Part shown: positions 34,606 to 46,197 of the stretch, one piece after another | Layout: each line of letters starts with the position of its first letter | Position numbering within the stretch: the stretch's first letter is position 1 | NCBI GenBank assembly: GCA_028564705.1 | Contig: JAPXFQ010000178.1 | Coordinates: forward strand, 1-64,000 | Length of the DNA: 64,000 bases | Reading direction: 5' to 3' | Source: Apricaphanius iberus | Taxonomy: Eukaryota > Chordata > Actinopteri > Cyprinodontiformes > Aphaniidae | Program-made: the position numbers and the translations under genes | The notes under the pieces: generated by a model | Database searches by the model: none | Told to the model about the DNA's origin: nothing | The model's input: only the letters and a program-made list of their open reading frames with translations

Positions 34606-37590
34606 GTACTGCATTTGAATTTTGTGAGAGCTCTGAGAGCTGGCTGAGAGCGGTACATCTTTTCCATTGTCTATGTAACAGTCATGGTCTCACAGAGACG
34701 CCCTCCACTAGCCCCGCCCTGTTGCGAGCTGGAGTGTGTATCTTGTGTGCAACGTGCACACTTAAAAGAGAACCTTAAATCTGCACTATGGAGGCCCACA
34801 ACAGGGAGGTGGTTTAAACCAAAAAACATGTAAGTAGTTATAGCGGATTGGATTTACAACAGCCTACTGCTGGAGAGCTATAGGGGTGTTTTAAACGTTA
34901 GCCTCTGTTAGCGTTACCACTCTGAGGCTGGACCAATCCTGTCTCCCTCTGCAGCAGCTCTGTCTTCAGGCAGCGCGAGCCAATGGCTCGAACTGACACG
35001 TCGTTTGGCCGCTGAGCTCCACAAAGCCTCCCTTTACATCTGGTTGACGTAACTCAATGTCCATTCCAAATAAAGCAAATACATTTTTTTCTTTATTTCC
35101 TTCAATGCACCAGGTGTGCATGCAGCTTAGTGCAGAAAAGCTTCTGCAAACATGAACAAACCGGCTCTCTAATCTGGAGAAGTTTCACAGAAAGTAGCAA
35201 ACGGTGGTCAGAAATGTCGCCAGATTTGTGTCTACACAACAAACAATAGAAAATAGTTCAATTGAAACAGCGCATGACCAGCACTTTTACTACGTTTGTC
35301 TAACTGCAGTTAAATACCGACCATAGAGCGCATAGACCCGACCCGGCAGGGTTGAAAGTATTTATTCTTTATTTATATCCCGATCATGAGCCGGTGGCCG
35401 CCGCTGAGCTTCCTATGTATGAAAAAGTAAAAAGCATGCAGCCACCAACTTCTAATTTTCATTTAAGAACTGGGCTCTGCGCTCCGTACAAACACCATTG
35501 AGGCTCTTTCTGAGTTTTTTTTATTCTCCATTATTGCAAACTGTTAAATTACGGCACTTATGCAACACACAGTCGGTTTATGACAGTTGATTTAAAATGG
35601 GGACAAATTCACTATTGAGCGTTTTTTTCTGCTGTCATTCATACTTCACGAAACCAACACCAATAATTATTAATAATAATTAATAATATTTATGATAGTC
35701 CGCTTTGGTCTCGTTGTTACTTTACTGCAATATGACTTAAGGGAGCCGCTAAAGTGTGCACTCAATACGCTACTGCTACGCCGTTTTTTATTTTTTTAAG
35801 GCAAAGAAACATTTGATCAATTATTTAATCTAACGCACTAGTTAAGATATGAATTTAAGGAGTTACATTTATGCCATTTATTTTTTACAAATCAAAGTTT
35901 TAGCCAGGAAATATGCAGGTTATTAAAACATTTAACATGCAAACTTTTCCACACAAAGCCAGGCACACATTAAGCTTATGAAGGAAGTGATGGAAACACA
36001 TTTTTGTCATTGCTTTTTTTACAGTTCAACTCGCCACTGACAACAAAAAGGGTCTATGCTCAAGACTCGGTTTTTACTCACCTCTGCAGCTTCTCTTTCT
36101 ACAAAACCTAACGTAACAGGCTGAGCTGCTGCATGTCTGTTAATAAGGGTTCAATCCCTAGGGACTGGAGCATTAAGACATGATTTGACAAATCTTGGAC
36201 CATCTGCTGGATAAGCAAGTAAATTGCATAATTTTTCATCCCCCTCCAAAAATAAAAAAATTCATCTGTGGTTTTTTAACCAATAACTGATGATATCTAT
36301 GTCCCCCGATATATCGGTCTATATGGGGGACACGGCCCTAGCAATTATCAGATGTGTATGTGTAAAAATAATAAACTGTTTTTGGAATAAATAAGTAACT
36401 TTGCGCTTCAACATGCTTTAATCAACAGACTCACTGAGGTAGTAACACATATCTAAAAGTAAAAGATGAAGAATGAATAATAAAACTAACCACCAAAAGT
36501 AAAACAGCAAAATAGACAAATATGCAATTAAGTAGAAACAATAACAAAGTAATCATGATCAAGGTTTTAACAGTTTAAACATTTTCATTAGTTTTAGTTT
36601 TAATTAGTTTTTACTATTTGTTAGGTAGTTTATTTTTGTTTTTTTGAAAATGCTTATTTTTAGTTTAGTTTTTATTACTTTTAGTTTTAATCTTTTCGTT
36701 AAACAAGTTGTTTACTGGGGCAAGGCTATTAAAAGAAGAAATGTATAACATATATAAAATCTCAGAAAATTATTATGCTTTTTAAAAAAATTTATTGAGA
36801 TGGTCAGATGAACAACCAAACAAATCAGGCAAGTATAAAATATTCATTCAAAGTTCTATAAACACAATAACAGGGCCTGAGCATTAAAAACCCCAAAAAA
36901 GAATGCAGGTGCTACAGTTCCATAAAACACCAACTGCCACCAATACTTGCCAACCCTCCCGATTTTCCCAGTAGAGTCCCAAATTTCACTGCCCCTCTCG
37001 AAAATCTCCCGGTGCGACCATTCTCCCGAACTTCTTCCAATATTTGACGATGTCGCATATAATGTACACTCCCTGTTTCGTATGTGAGAGGGATGGAGAA
37101 TAAAACATGTTTCATTTGCATTCTGCCAAAGAAGGTGCTATGGGGTTTCCTCATTCATGACATGAAAATCCTTAACCTGTTGGTGATATCTCCGATGAGG
37201 AAAACAATCAGTTGTAATTAGTGATGCACGTCGCAGCAGCCAACTTCAAGTTTTCAGGACTCTCTTTATGTGACTGACAGAAGCTGTAGTTTAAATTACT
37301 TTTTAAATCTTCCGAGTTACTTAGGATTAAAAACTGTTTCAACCAACCTCAAGTCTAGTTTACCTTCATTTCAGCTGTGCGATGGTATCTCAGGCAGCAG
37401 ATCAAGGATTTTTTTCCACCTCCTGAGCCTGAGAGCGCAGCTGGTCATACTTTTTAATAAGTCACAGAGATCAAAGTAAGAAAAGTAAAAAGTGAGGAAA
37501 AATACTTTCTCACTCTCTCCTGACACAGAGACTGTGAGTTTTTAGAATGATTGATAAGCGATTATTCCTAAACGCTCAGTGCTGCTGGGC
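34606..37590. other. intronic repeat-like stretch, unassigned
   Basis: CpG-containing sequence at 34640-35060 and TTTTAGTTTTAATT-type low complexity at 36590-36710. A small hairpin TGTCCCCC...GGGGGACA lies at about 36300-36331, and a segment with CCAACCCTCCCGATTTTCCC at 36950 resembles dispersed fish repeats. No ORF with recognisable content. I expect degraded DNA transposons here but cannot place ends. Confidence 0.35.
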
Positions 37591-37736
37591 AGGGGCATAT
37601 CCAGGAGGTTAATTAGAGGGGCAAATAGTGGGCCAGAGTAGGTATTGGAATGTAGCACTAAAATAACTAAGGGCAATTGTCTTAAAGGGGCCGGAAAAAT
37701 TAAGTGAAACTATTGTCACGGGCCAACGAGGGGACC

Positions 37737-40650
37737 AAGAGTAGTGCGTCGTGGCCCCCTCCTCATAGGGTCCCATGGTGGGAACATGATGCCAAATGTA
37801 CATGGGATTTAGGGCCCAAAAACCAAGCATTTTTATTGCTTCATAACTTTGAAACCAAAGGTCAAAGGTCAACCAAATTAGACAGGCTGGAGGTCTCGAT
37901 ATAGGGTTACATAACTACAAAGTTCAAAGGTATAGTTCCCTGGATCTCTGGTGCAGTGCAGGTCCACCTCTACCTCATGTACCCAGGCAGCAGGCCTCAA
38001 TTCTAGGCTACATAATCACTGTCTGGGCCTCTGGATCTCTGCCCCAGTGCAGGTCCACCTCTACCTAATGCACCCAGGCTGGAGGCCTCAATTCTGGGTG
38101 TAGAATTCTGGTCCACCCCTCATAGTGTCCAATGGTGGGAACGTGATGCCAAATGTACATTGGCCCCTGGTAAGAAGGCCGTTGTCCTTGTTTTTGTCCC
38201 CTCCTCATAGGCTCTCATTATTGAAAGATGGGGGCAAAGGGCCAACCCCTTCCCCTGAAATTGCAGAAGGCACCCAATTAACCACTAATTAAGATCATAT
38301 GTCAGCCTACGTTCCATCTAGAGGCTTGAAACTTTCAGGGTAGTACCCTGGGGTTGACGACCACAAAATACATCCAGCACAGGCTGGTCGGACAATGTAT
38401 GGGGTCGTGAGGTCACTCCAAGGGTCCAACCATTTCTATGTTGCAGGTCCTACATGTTTGGGAGCTTTTTCATGAAAAATGGATAAATGTGTTCAACATC
38501 TTCCACTCTACGTACATGTAAAAAGAAAATGCCAAAAATCCCCTTTTAAAGCTAACTCCTCACAGGAGCCACGTAGGAGTCTGGCACAAATTTAGTAATA
38601 TTCAGTAAATGGCCCTCGATAACATATCCAGAGTTGAAAAGGATTCGACTTTTTTAAGTGTTCAATTTTTTTAAAAAGCACTGGAAACCCCAGCCTGTGG
38701 AGATTTGGCATCAGTCTCTGAGAATAGAACCCTATGATGAGGGGACGACAAGAAGGACGACACCCTACTTTTGGTCCCCTCCTCATAGGGTCTCATTATA
38801 GAAAGCTGGGGGCCAAAGGGCCGACCCCTACCCCAGAAATGGGAGAAGGGAGCCAATTAACGACTAATTAAGCTCATATCTCGGCCTAGGTTCCACCTAG
38901 ACGCTTTAAACTTTCAGGGTAGTACCCTGGGGTTGATGCCAATGAAAAAGTCAAGCACAGGCTGGTCAGACATTGTGTGGGGTCGTGAGGTCACTCCAAG
39001 CGTCCAATTTTTTCTACGTTGTATGTCCTATGTTTTTAGGAGTATTTTCATGAAAATTGGACAAATACTTTCAATATCTTTCACTCTATGTATCTATAAA
39101 AAAGCCAAAAATCCCCTTCTAAAGCTAACTCCTCATAGGAGCCACCAGGGAGCCCAGCTCAAATGTCTTAGCACCCAGTAAATTGCCCTCTATAAGATAT
39201 TCATAGTTGAAAAGAATTGAACTTTGTTAAGTGTTTTTTTTTTAAAGCATGACGAGGGGACGAAAGGAAGGGCTCGTAGTCCTCTACTCATAGGATCCCA
39301 TTCTCTGACTGATTCCAAATGTCCACAGGCTGGGTTGCTTTTTTTTAAAATCAAAGGGTTAAAAAAAGTCCAGTCCTCTTGTACTCTGGATATGTAAAAC
39401 TGGGCAGCTTACTGAATGCTAAGACACTTGAGCCGTTCTTCTACCTGGCTCCTGAGAGGAGTTAGCTTTAGAAGGTGTTTGGAGGCATGTGCTTTGGTAC
39501 ACAGATACACTGGAAGATTTCAATGAATTAGTCCAGATTTCGTCTAAATCGGCCTCAAAATGTCGAAAACACAAGGTGTCGAAGTTGGGAGACGGTTGAA
39601 AAAGGGTGGGCCGTATCTTAGCCCGCAGGGGATCTAGAGGTCCAGAACCAAGTCAGGATCATCTGTCCCACTCCCCAGAACAACATATTGATGTCAAATT
39701 CACAACTCTAGCATAAGTAGAAAATGTTAATTTCCACAGAGACCACTTTTCACTTTGAAGGGTCTTGGGGTATACGGACCCTATACCCATGTTGTCGGGG
39801 TTTGGCTGGGGTTTCAGTTAACTCCCCTGAACTAGCTGGGGGGAAAGTGACACTGGATATCAAAATTAGGTCAAGCTGGGAGTGTGACCTGTAAATTTGG
39901 TTGACCTTTGACCTTTGAGTTATGAAGAAATAAAAATGCTTTTTTTTAGGGATAGAAACCTCATGGACATTTGGGTATGACCTTCCCAGAATGGGATCCT
40001 ATGACGAGGGGACTAAAATAAGGGGCTTGTGGTCCCTTCCTCATAGGGTCCCATTCTTTAATTCTGACATCAAATTTCCGTAGGCTGAGTTTTGCAAGTG
40101 GTTTTTAAAAAAAAAATACTTAAAGTCCAAAACCTCCTCAAACTGGATATGTTTTAAAGGAGATCTTATTATTCTCTATTAACTATTTCCCCTGGCTCCT
40201 AGGTGGCTCCTGTTAGGAGTTTGGTTTAGAAGGTGTTTGGAGACATGTGCTGTGGTTCATAAATAGAGTGGACGATTTCAAACGCATTTGGATCTGCAAC
40301 GTGGAAAAGGTTGGACGCTTGGAGTGACCTCACGACCCACGCAATGTTGGACCAGCGTTTACTTGTATTTTGGGGCCCCGACCCCAGGGAGCTAACAAGA
40401 AAGTTTCAAGCATGTAGGTGGAACGTACACCGAGATATGAGCTTAATTAGTCATTAATTGGCTGCTTTCTCCCGTTTCTGGGATAGGGGTCGTCCCTTTG
40501 CCCCAAGCTTTCCATAATGAGACCCTATGAGGAGGGGACCAAAAGAAGGGTGTCGTCCTTCTTGTCGTTCCCTCATCATAGGGTCCCATTCTCAGAGACT
40601 GATGCCAAATCTCCACAGGCTGGGGTTTCCAGTGCTTTTTAAAAAATCCA
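37737..40650. repeat. array of direct and inverted repeats with hairpin junctions
   Basis: A unit starting CCCCTCCTCATAGG occurs in direct tandem at about 38205 and 38776 (571-base period), with TTTCAGGGTAGTACCCTGGG and GGGTCGTGAGGTCACTCCAA in both. The same unit is present inverted at about 40160-40530 (TTGGAGTGACCTCACGACCC), and partly near 39440. The 38672-38800 segment is the reverse complement of 40517-40645. The 37740-37880 segment is mirrored near 39900-40060. At the junctions GGGACCCTATGAGGAGGGGA faces its own complement across about 30 bases. No coding sequence. Family unknown to me. Confidence 0.8.
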
Positions 40651-41811
40651 ACAGAACCTCCCGACGAATCTTGTTTATGGTGCCAACAAGTGAAGTTTTG
40701 CGGCTGAGTAGTCTTTGAGCTAATGATAGTGATGTAAAGTAATTGTCAGTTGTAACAGTTCTGCCCTTGTCCATAAACGGTTCCATCAGCTTCACCACTA
40801 CATTCTCAGAAAGTCTCTCCCCTTAGGGATGACTGAGGTCCTTGCCAAGGTAAGGGATAGCATTACACATGTATTTCAAGTTCAAATCACAGGCAACCCA
40901 GAACTTAATTCCAAAATTGTCAGGTTTTGAAGCGGTATACTGTTGGAAAGGACAGCGAGACTTTGTTGGAAAAAGCTGCTCATCGATAGTGATGTGCCAG
41001 CCTGGGTTGTAGGACTTGATGCAGTTGGAAAGAAACTTCTGCCAAACTTCAGAGACTGCCGCAAACTTGTCAGTTTCTAATCGCTGAGGGCGTTTGTCCT
41101 TGTCATCAAAGCGCAGGTGTCTCATAATGTCCTGGAAGCGGTTTTGGGACATAATGTTTTTGACATGAGAGATCCCTAAGGTTGCTGACCATGCATGAGC
41201 CAGCGAGGGAATTCTGATCACATGCCTCCAAAGAAGGATGGAGATCAAAGCCAACAGTTCATAGACAGACATGTTCCAACCTATATCCATCTGGCGGCAA
41301 TGTCAACTGTACAGTTTCTTGTTGTGTGTAGGATGTCCCAACTCACCAAACACAAGAAGCTCTGAAGGCGAGTTTTTACACTTCTTCTGACTTCAGTTGT
41401 TGGCTCTCCATCATGTGGGTATGGCTCTAGGTGGTTGTGAGGGAGCGGCCTACCTACTTCTTCTTCAACCCACACTGTGCCATCTTTTGCCACCTGATAG
41501 TTGGAATTTGGTCCTGTCTGTGTCTCCAGTCGACCTTTCTTCTTTGGCAGAGTTTTGCTGTTTGATCCGGAACACATCTCTTCATTTGAAGACAAGTCGG
41601 ACTCCGAACTCTCTTCCAAGAGAATCGATTCTTCTACCCTATCTGAGTCACAAGTATCCATTGTTTGCAGAAAAGCCAAAGCCTCAGCAACAGTGTAGCC
41701 TCTAGGCATCTTTGTGTCGTGTTTGTTCAAGTAAAAGTTTGTTGAAGGTTGCAAAGGCATGTAGTAAATTATCCTTTCTATTCCCATTTTTATGTCGTCC
41801 TCACATATCAC
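40592..41811 (-). pseudogene. piggyBac-type transposase (copy 1), truncated
   Basis: A DDE_Tnp_1_7-like transposase in pieces. The N-terminus (41811-41281) has the acidic stretch EESSESDLSSNEE common in this family. The next piece (41290-40823) reads SQNRFQDIMRHLRFDDKDK and HITIDEQLFPTKSRCPFQQY, with the first catalytic Asp in TIDEQLF. A TAA follows LSHP at about 40826. After it GERLSENVVVKLMEPF and TTDNYFTSLSLAQRLL carry the second catalytic Asp. The protein is cut near 40650 by the inverted-repeat array, so the third Asp and the C-terminal Cys-rich region are gone. Cut-and-paste activity is therefore lost. Confidence 0.82.
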
Positions 41812-41899
41812 AATCCCGCCGACCGACTAACACACCACACCCAAGTGTGAAGTATTACAACTCTGATGGCTCCAGTTGGCATTCCTTCATTTGTAAAAG

Positions 41900-42470
41900 A
41901 GTCATTATGGTGCCAACAAGTTAATTTTTGCAGCCGAGTAGTCGTCGAGCTAATGATAATGACCTAAAGTAGTTGTCAGGTGTAACAGTTCTCCCTTTTT
42001 CTATAAACGGTTCCATCAGCTTCACCACTTCAGTTGTTGATGACTCATCGCAATCTACTGGGATTCCTTACATAGAAAACTTTTAACTGATTGGAATGTT
42101 TGTATAATTGTATTGAAAAAAATTGTTGTGCCTTGAGATGAAATTTGTTTTGAATTGGCGCTATCTAAATAAAAGTGAATTGAATTGAACTACTACATTC
42201 TCAGAAAGTCTCTCCCCTGAGGGAAGTCTGAGGTCCTTGCCAAAGTAAGGGATAGCATTACACATGTATTTGGAGTTCAAATCACATGCAACCCAGAACT
42301 TAATTCCAAACTTGTCAGGTTTTGCAGTAATGTACTGTTGAAAAGGACAGCAAGACTTTGCTGGATCTACCAGCCTGGGTTGTAGGACTTCATGCAGTTG
42401 GAAACAAACCTCTGCCAAACTTTGGAGAATGCTGCAAACTTGTCCGTTTCTAATTGCTGAGGGTGCCTTC
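41900..42470 (-). pseudogene. piggyBac-type transposase fragment (copy 2)
   Basis: Same family and same strand as copy 1. 42370-42190 reads CPFQQYITAKPDKFGIKFWV and YMCNAIPYFGKDLRLPSGER, without the stop found in copy 1. 41906-42028 matches 40677-40800 of copy 1, covering the DNYFTSL block. The two halves are split by an L2 tail inserted at 42028-42188. A segment before CPFQQY is deleted. The head-to-tail arrangement of two related copies suggests a tandem duplication or two insertions. Confidence 0.75.
42028..42188 (+). repeat. L2 LINE 3' tail, inserted in piggyBac copy 2
   Basis: GTGCCTTGAGATGAAATTTG, then GGCGCTATCTAAATAAAAG and TGAATTGAATTGAA, is the L2 3' end in plus orientation with its tandem tail. 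The flanks read CTTCACCACT and CTACTACATTCTC, which are contiguous in copy 1 as CACTACATTCTC, so this is a clean insertion. Confidence 0.8.
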
Positions 42471-42479
42471 TCTGTATCT

Positions 42480-43010
42480 TGTTCACAAGAATCATTCAGA
42501 AGTAGAATTGTAAAATGACGTATTTTGGAGAAATAAATTCCTGAAAACAACTTAAAATGAGACAAACACGTTTCTCAAGTCACTATACTACTTTGACCTA
42601 TTTTTTCCTCAACAAATCTAGAAAAGAATTATGAGATTTATTCTGGCTGTGCTATAGTTGCCCCTCTACTAGAATTTGAAAAGACTTTGGCATCACGTCT
42701 AGCATTTTGGACATATACAATTCTAAAAGTGACACAAACACGGATTTTGGAAAGACTGTGCACTGTATTTTGACATATTTCTCCAAAAATGTCAAATGTA
42801 TGTAAAATCCATAGTAAAATTATTAAATATTTATTATGGGTGTAGTATGGATAGCCATGTACTAGAATCTGAAAAGACTTTTAGAAAACTAATGAGAAGT
42901 AAAAAATGAAAATAACAGGGGATAGGGCTGGGAATTTCTAGTGTTCTAGTGGGGAGTTCTAGTGTTAAGCTGATAACTGATATGTAGTTGATCTTTTTTG
43001 GGTCCAAATA
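42480..43010. other. no gene seen
   Basis: AT-rich, with near-repeats of CTAGAATTTGAAAAGACTTT (about 42669) and CTAGAATCTGAAAAGACTTT (about 42862), a local duplication of unknown origin. Confidence 0.4.
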
Positions 43011-43018
43011 TAAGTACT

Positions 43019-45103
43019 TCAGTTTTTTTTTTTTTTTACTTGGAGGAAATAATGGGACATCCAGTTGTTAATTTGCACAATGCATTTATTAAGGGTTTGG
43101 ATGGGTTCAACATCAACTGGTGACATTGAGATATAAAGCTGAGCGTCATCAGCATAGTTGTGGTAGTTAATAGTATTGGTGGTTATAATTTGGTTTAATG
43201 GGAACATGTAGATACTAAATAGGAGGGGCCCAAGGATGGAGCCCTGGGGGACCCTGCATGTTATTTTTGTGTTTTGTGATGAGAATTGGCTAATCGACAC
43301 AAATAAGTTCTTGAGGTAAGATTTGAACCAGTTGAGTACTGTACCAGAGTCGGACCCAGCTTCCAGTAATATATCATGATCAATGGTGTCAAACGCCGCA
43401 ATGAGGCCTAATAGTACCAGTAGAGTGGTTTTACCACGGTCAGTATTTATACGGATGTCATTGAAAACTTTGACGATGGCAGTCTTGGTGCTGTGGTGCC
43501 TCTGAAAATCAGACTGATAGATATAAGCGGTTGTTCATTGTTAGGAAGCTGTTTTACTGTTGTAACACAGCTTTTTCAATAATTTTACCGATAAATGGGA
43601 GACTAGAGATTTGTCTGTAGTTTTGCATTAACATGCTGTCTAGGTTCTTCTTTAGTATTTGTTTGATAACTGCTGTTTTTAAGGCTTTGGGGAAGACACC
43701 TGATAGGAGAGATGAGCTAATTATTTTTGGTCAGATCTGCCCTGATGACTGGGACAACCTCTGGGTTGGAGCAGATGTACTGATAGACCTTCTGATGTTA
43801 AAGTTCTGTTCAGTAAAGAAGCTGGCAAATTCATTACAGGCCCTGGTGGAGTTTAATTTGGGGGCTACTGTCACAGGAGGAGTAGTTAGTCTCTACACTG
43901 TAGCAAATAATGTCCTAGCATTATTGCTGTTTCTGCGAATAATCTCAGAAAAGAATGATTCCCTTGCACCCCTTAAGGTTACTTGATACTTGTTCAGTCT
44001 CTCTTTATATATCTCATAATGAACCTGGAGTCGAGTTTTCCACCATCTTCTCTCGGCACCCTCTTTTTTCATTACATACCTGTGGATCGCTTCTCTACTG
44101 AGACTTCTTTTTACTAGAGACAGTTTTAACCTTACGTGGCACAATCTTATCCATAATGTCTGAGATTTTTGATAGAAATTAATCTTTCAATTTTTACTGA
44201 ATGTGTGTTGGTGGATATTGGTGATTTAGATAAGGCTGCGATATCAGTTCCAGCACTGTTAGAGATATTTAAGTCTTTGCTTATCAGTTGTGCGTTGGGT
44301 CATTAATGTGTTGGGTTAGGTCAAAGTTATGGAGGACATAATTTAGTGCTTTTGTTTCACTATCTTGGGGCTTGTCAGTATGGATGTTGAAATCTCCCAC
44401 AACTGCTATCTGGTGATAGTCTAGATATATTACAGAGCAAAGGTCATCAAAGTCATTAGGTTTTGGTGGTCTATGTATGTTTAGAAAAAGGACTTTGTTT
44501 GGTTTATTTTTTTCAGTAGCTAAATATTAAATGGTGGTGAACTCACCTAGCAATACCTTTTTGAAGTTTAGTGATTTGTGAAAGATTGCAGTAAGTCCAC
44601 CACATCTTTTGTTTTTCCTGGTCTCACTAATTAAGTGATAATCAGGTGGGCAAGTCTCTATTAGTACAGTTTTTTCTGTATTTCCATCTAGCCACATTTC
44701 TGAGAGAAACACAGCATGTATACCATGTGTAAGGATGTAATCATTGATTAGGAGACATTTCCCTGATAGAGATCTAATATTTAATGCAGCTGCTTTAATA
44801 TTTATTTCAGTGACTAAGAGATTATTTTTGCACAGTAAACATATTCAGATTCTGTACTGTTCGGTTATAAGTACGTTTAGTGTGTAAGGATCTATTGCTT
44901 GTAATAACTTGTATTTTACTTTCAGAATGTGAATACGAGTGACAGGACACATTTTGGTAGGAATAATGCAGTCTGGTAACAGTGTCCCGTCGATGTCAGA
45001 TATCATGGTTAAGTGTCGTGTAGAGGTATACTGTTCATAATTAGTAGGCGGGTGTGGCCCCACGTTCAGTGTCAGACGAATCCCTTGGTTTATTTGGGTT
45101 TGA
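43019..45103 (-). mobile_element. old CR1/L2-like LINE fragment
   Basis: Minus-strand pieces in order: an endonuclease-type FLSEMWLDGNTEKTVL and RCGGLTAIFHKSLNF (44712-44527), a GDFN-like region near 44380, a basic linker (ERLNKYQVTLRGARESFFSE, 44144-43893), and the reverse transcriptase [18 protein letters not shown] with [13 protein letters not shown] (43300-43019). Many stops and shifts separate them. It is a different subfamily from copies 1-3, judging by the divergent RT. It is truncated at 43019 by a T-rich tract and interrupted at 45104 by a TIR element. Confidence 0.72.
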
Positions 45104-45922
45104 AGGGGTGTCACAATCTCGATTTTGTATCGAAATCACGTTATGACGTTCCACATTGAAATCCAAAAGAGGATCGCGATCGCCTCCTGCCATATTTACA
45201 TACTGTGCATTCCACTCGGTATGCCGTAGCAACATTTTGCAGACAACCATCTCATCACAAGGAAACACACATTGCATTTTCCCTAAGAGGTAACTCTCAC
45301 CAGTTCTCATACAACTCACAACAACACCTGGTAACATTTTTACTGCCTGTATCACATCCCCCGGGATCAGAGCACAAACATTAGCTGACGCTAGCTTGTA
45401 GCTAAAACTAAGCTAAAGCTCGACCACTGCTAGGATAGATTAGAGTAGAAGGAGCAGAGCTAAAGCCGCTCATTCTACTCTCAAATCACCAGTGAGGAAA
45501 TTTGACTTCCCGGCCACATTCGCATTGTAAACAAGAGGACCACCTAGCTGCATTTTGCTCGGTCCTATCAGGAGCATATCTCACAGTCATATTTCTTTAG
45601 TAACTATAAAGAGTCACTAGATGGCAGCAAGCCTCTATTAGTATTAAACAATACTGTCACTTATGGTAAATACATTATTTGACCATTAATGCCTAATGTG
45701 ATACATTACACAAAAATAATAAAAATTGCATCAACTTTGTCTTTTGAAATAAGATTTACTGTACAAAATTTAATTTATAAAACCAGCGTAAAATGACATA
45801 GGGTTCTATACTGTAAATTTTTTTTTTTTTTTTAACAGCAAAAAAAAAAATCGAGAATCAAATCGAATTGTGACCCTAAAATTGGAAATCAAATCGAGGA
45901 TTTGGAGAATTGTGACACCCCT
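45104..45922. mobile_element. non-autonomous DNA transposon with terminal inverted repeats
   Basis: The ends AGGGGTGTCACAATCTCGAT (45104) and, at the right, GAGAATTGTGACACCCCT are inverted copies. The right end is preceded by GATTCGATTTGATTCTCGATTT-type sequence (reverse strand). There is no transposase. A hAT-like origin is plausible from the end motif, but no clear 8-bp target duplication is seen. Length about 820 bp. It lies at the end of the old LINE. Confidence 0.6.
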
Positions 45923-46197
45923 AAAATATATATATATAAACAAAATAAATAGTCAGGTCCATAAATATTGGGACATCGACACAATTCTAAAATTTTTTGC
46001 TCTATACACCACCACAATGGATTCCAAATGAAACAAACAAGATGTGCTTTAACTGCACTGTCAGCTTTTATTTTACGGTATTTACATCCAAGTCATGTGT
46101 AAAGATTAGGAATTACAAGAGTTTGCATATATGCATACTTATTAAGCGACCAAAAGTAATGGGACAGAATAAGAACCATAAATCAAACTTTCACTTT

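Noticed and set aside
37609..37904. ORFs on both strands at the left edge of the inverted-repeat array
   Set aside because: They consist of array sequence and have no recognisable protein content.
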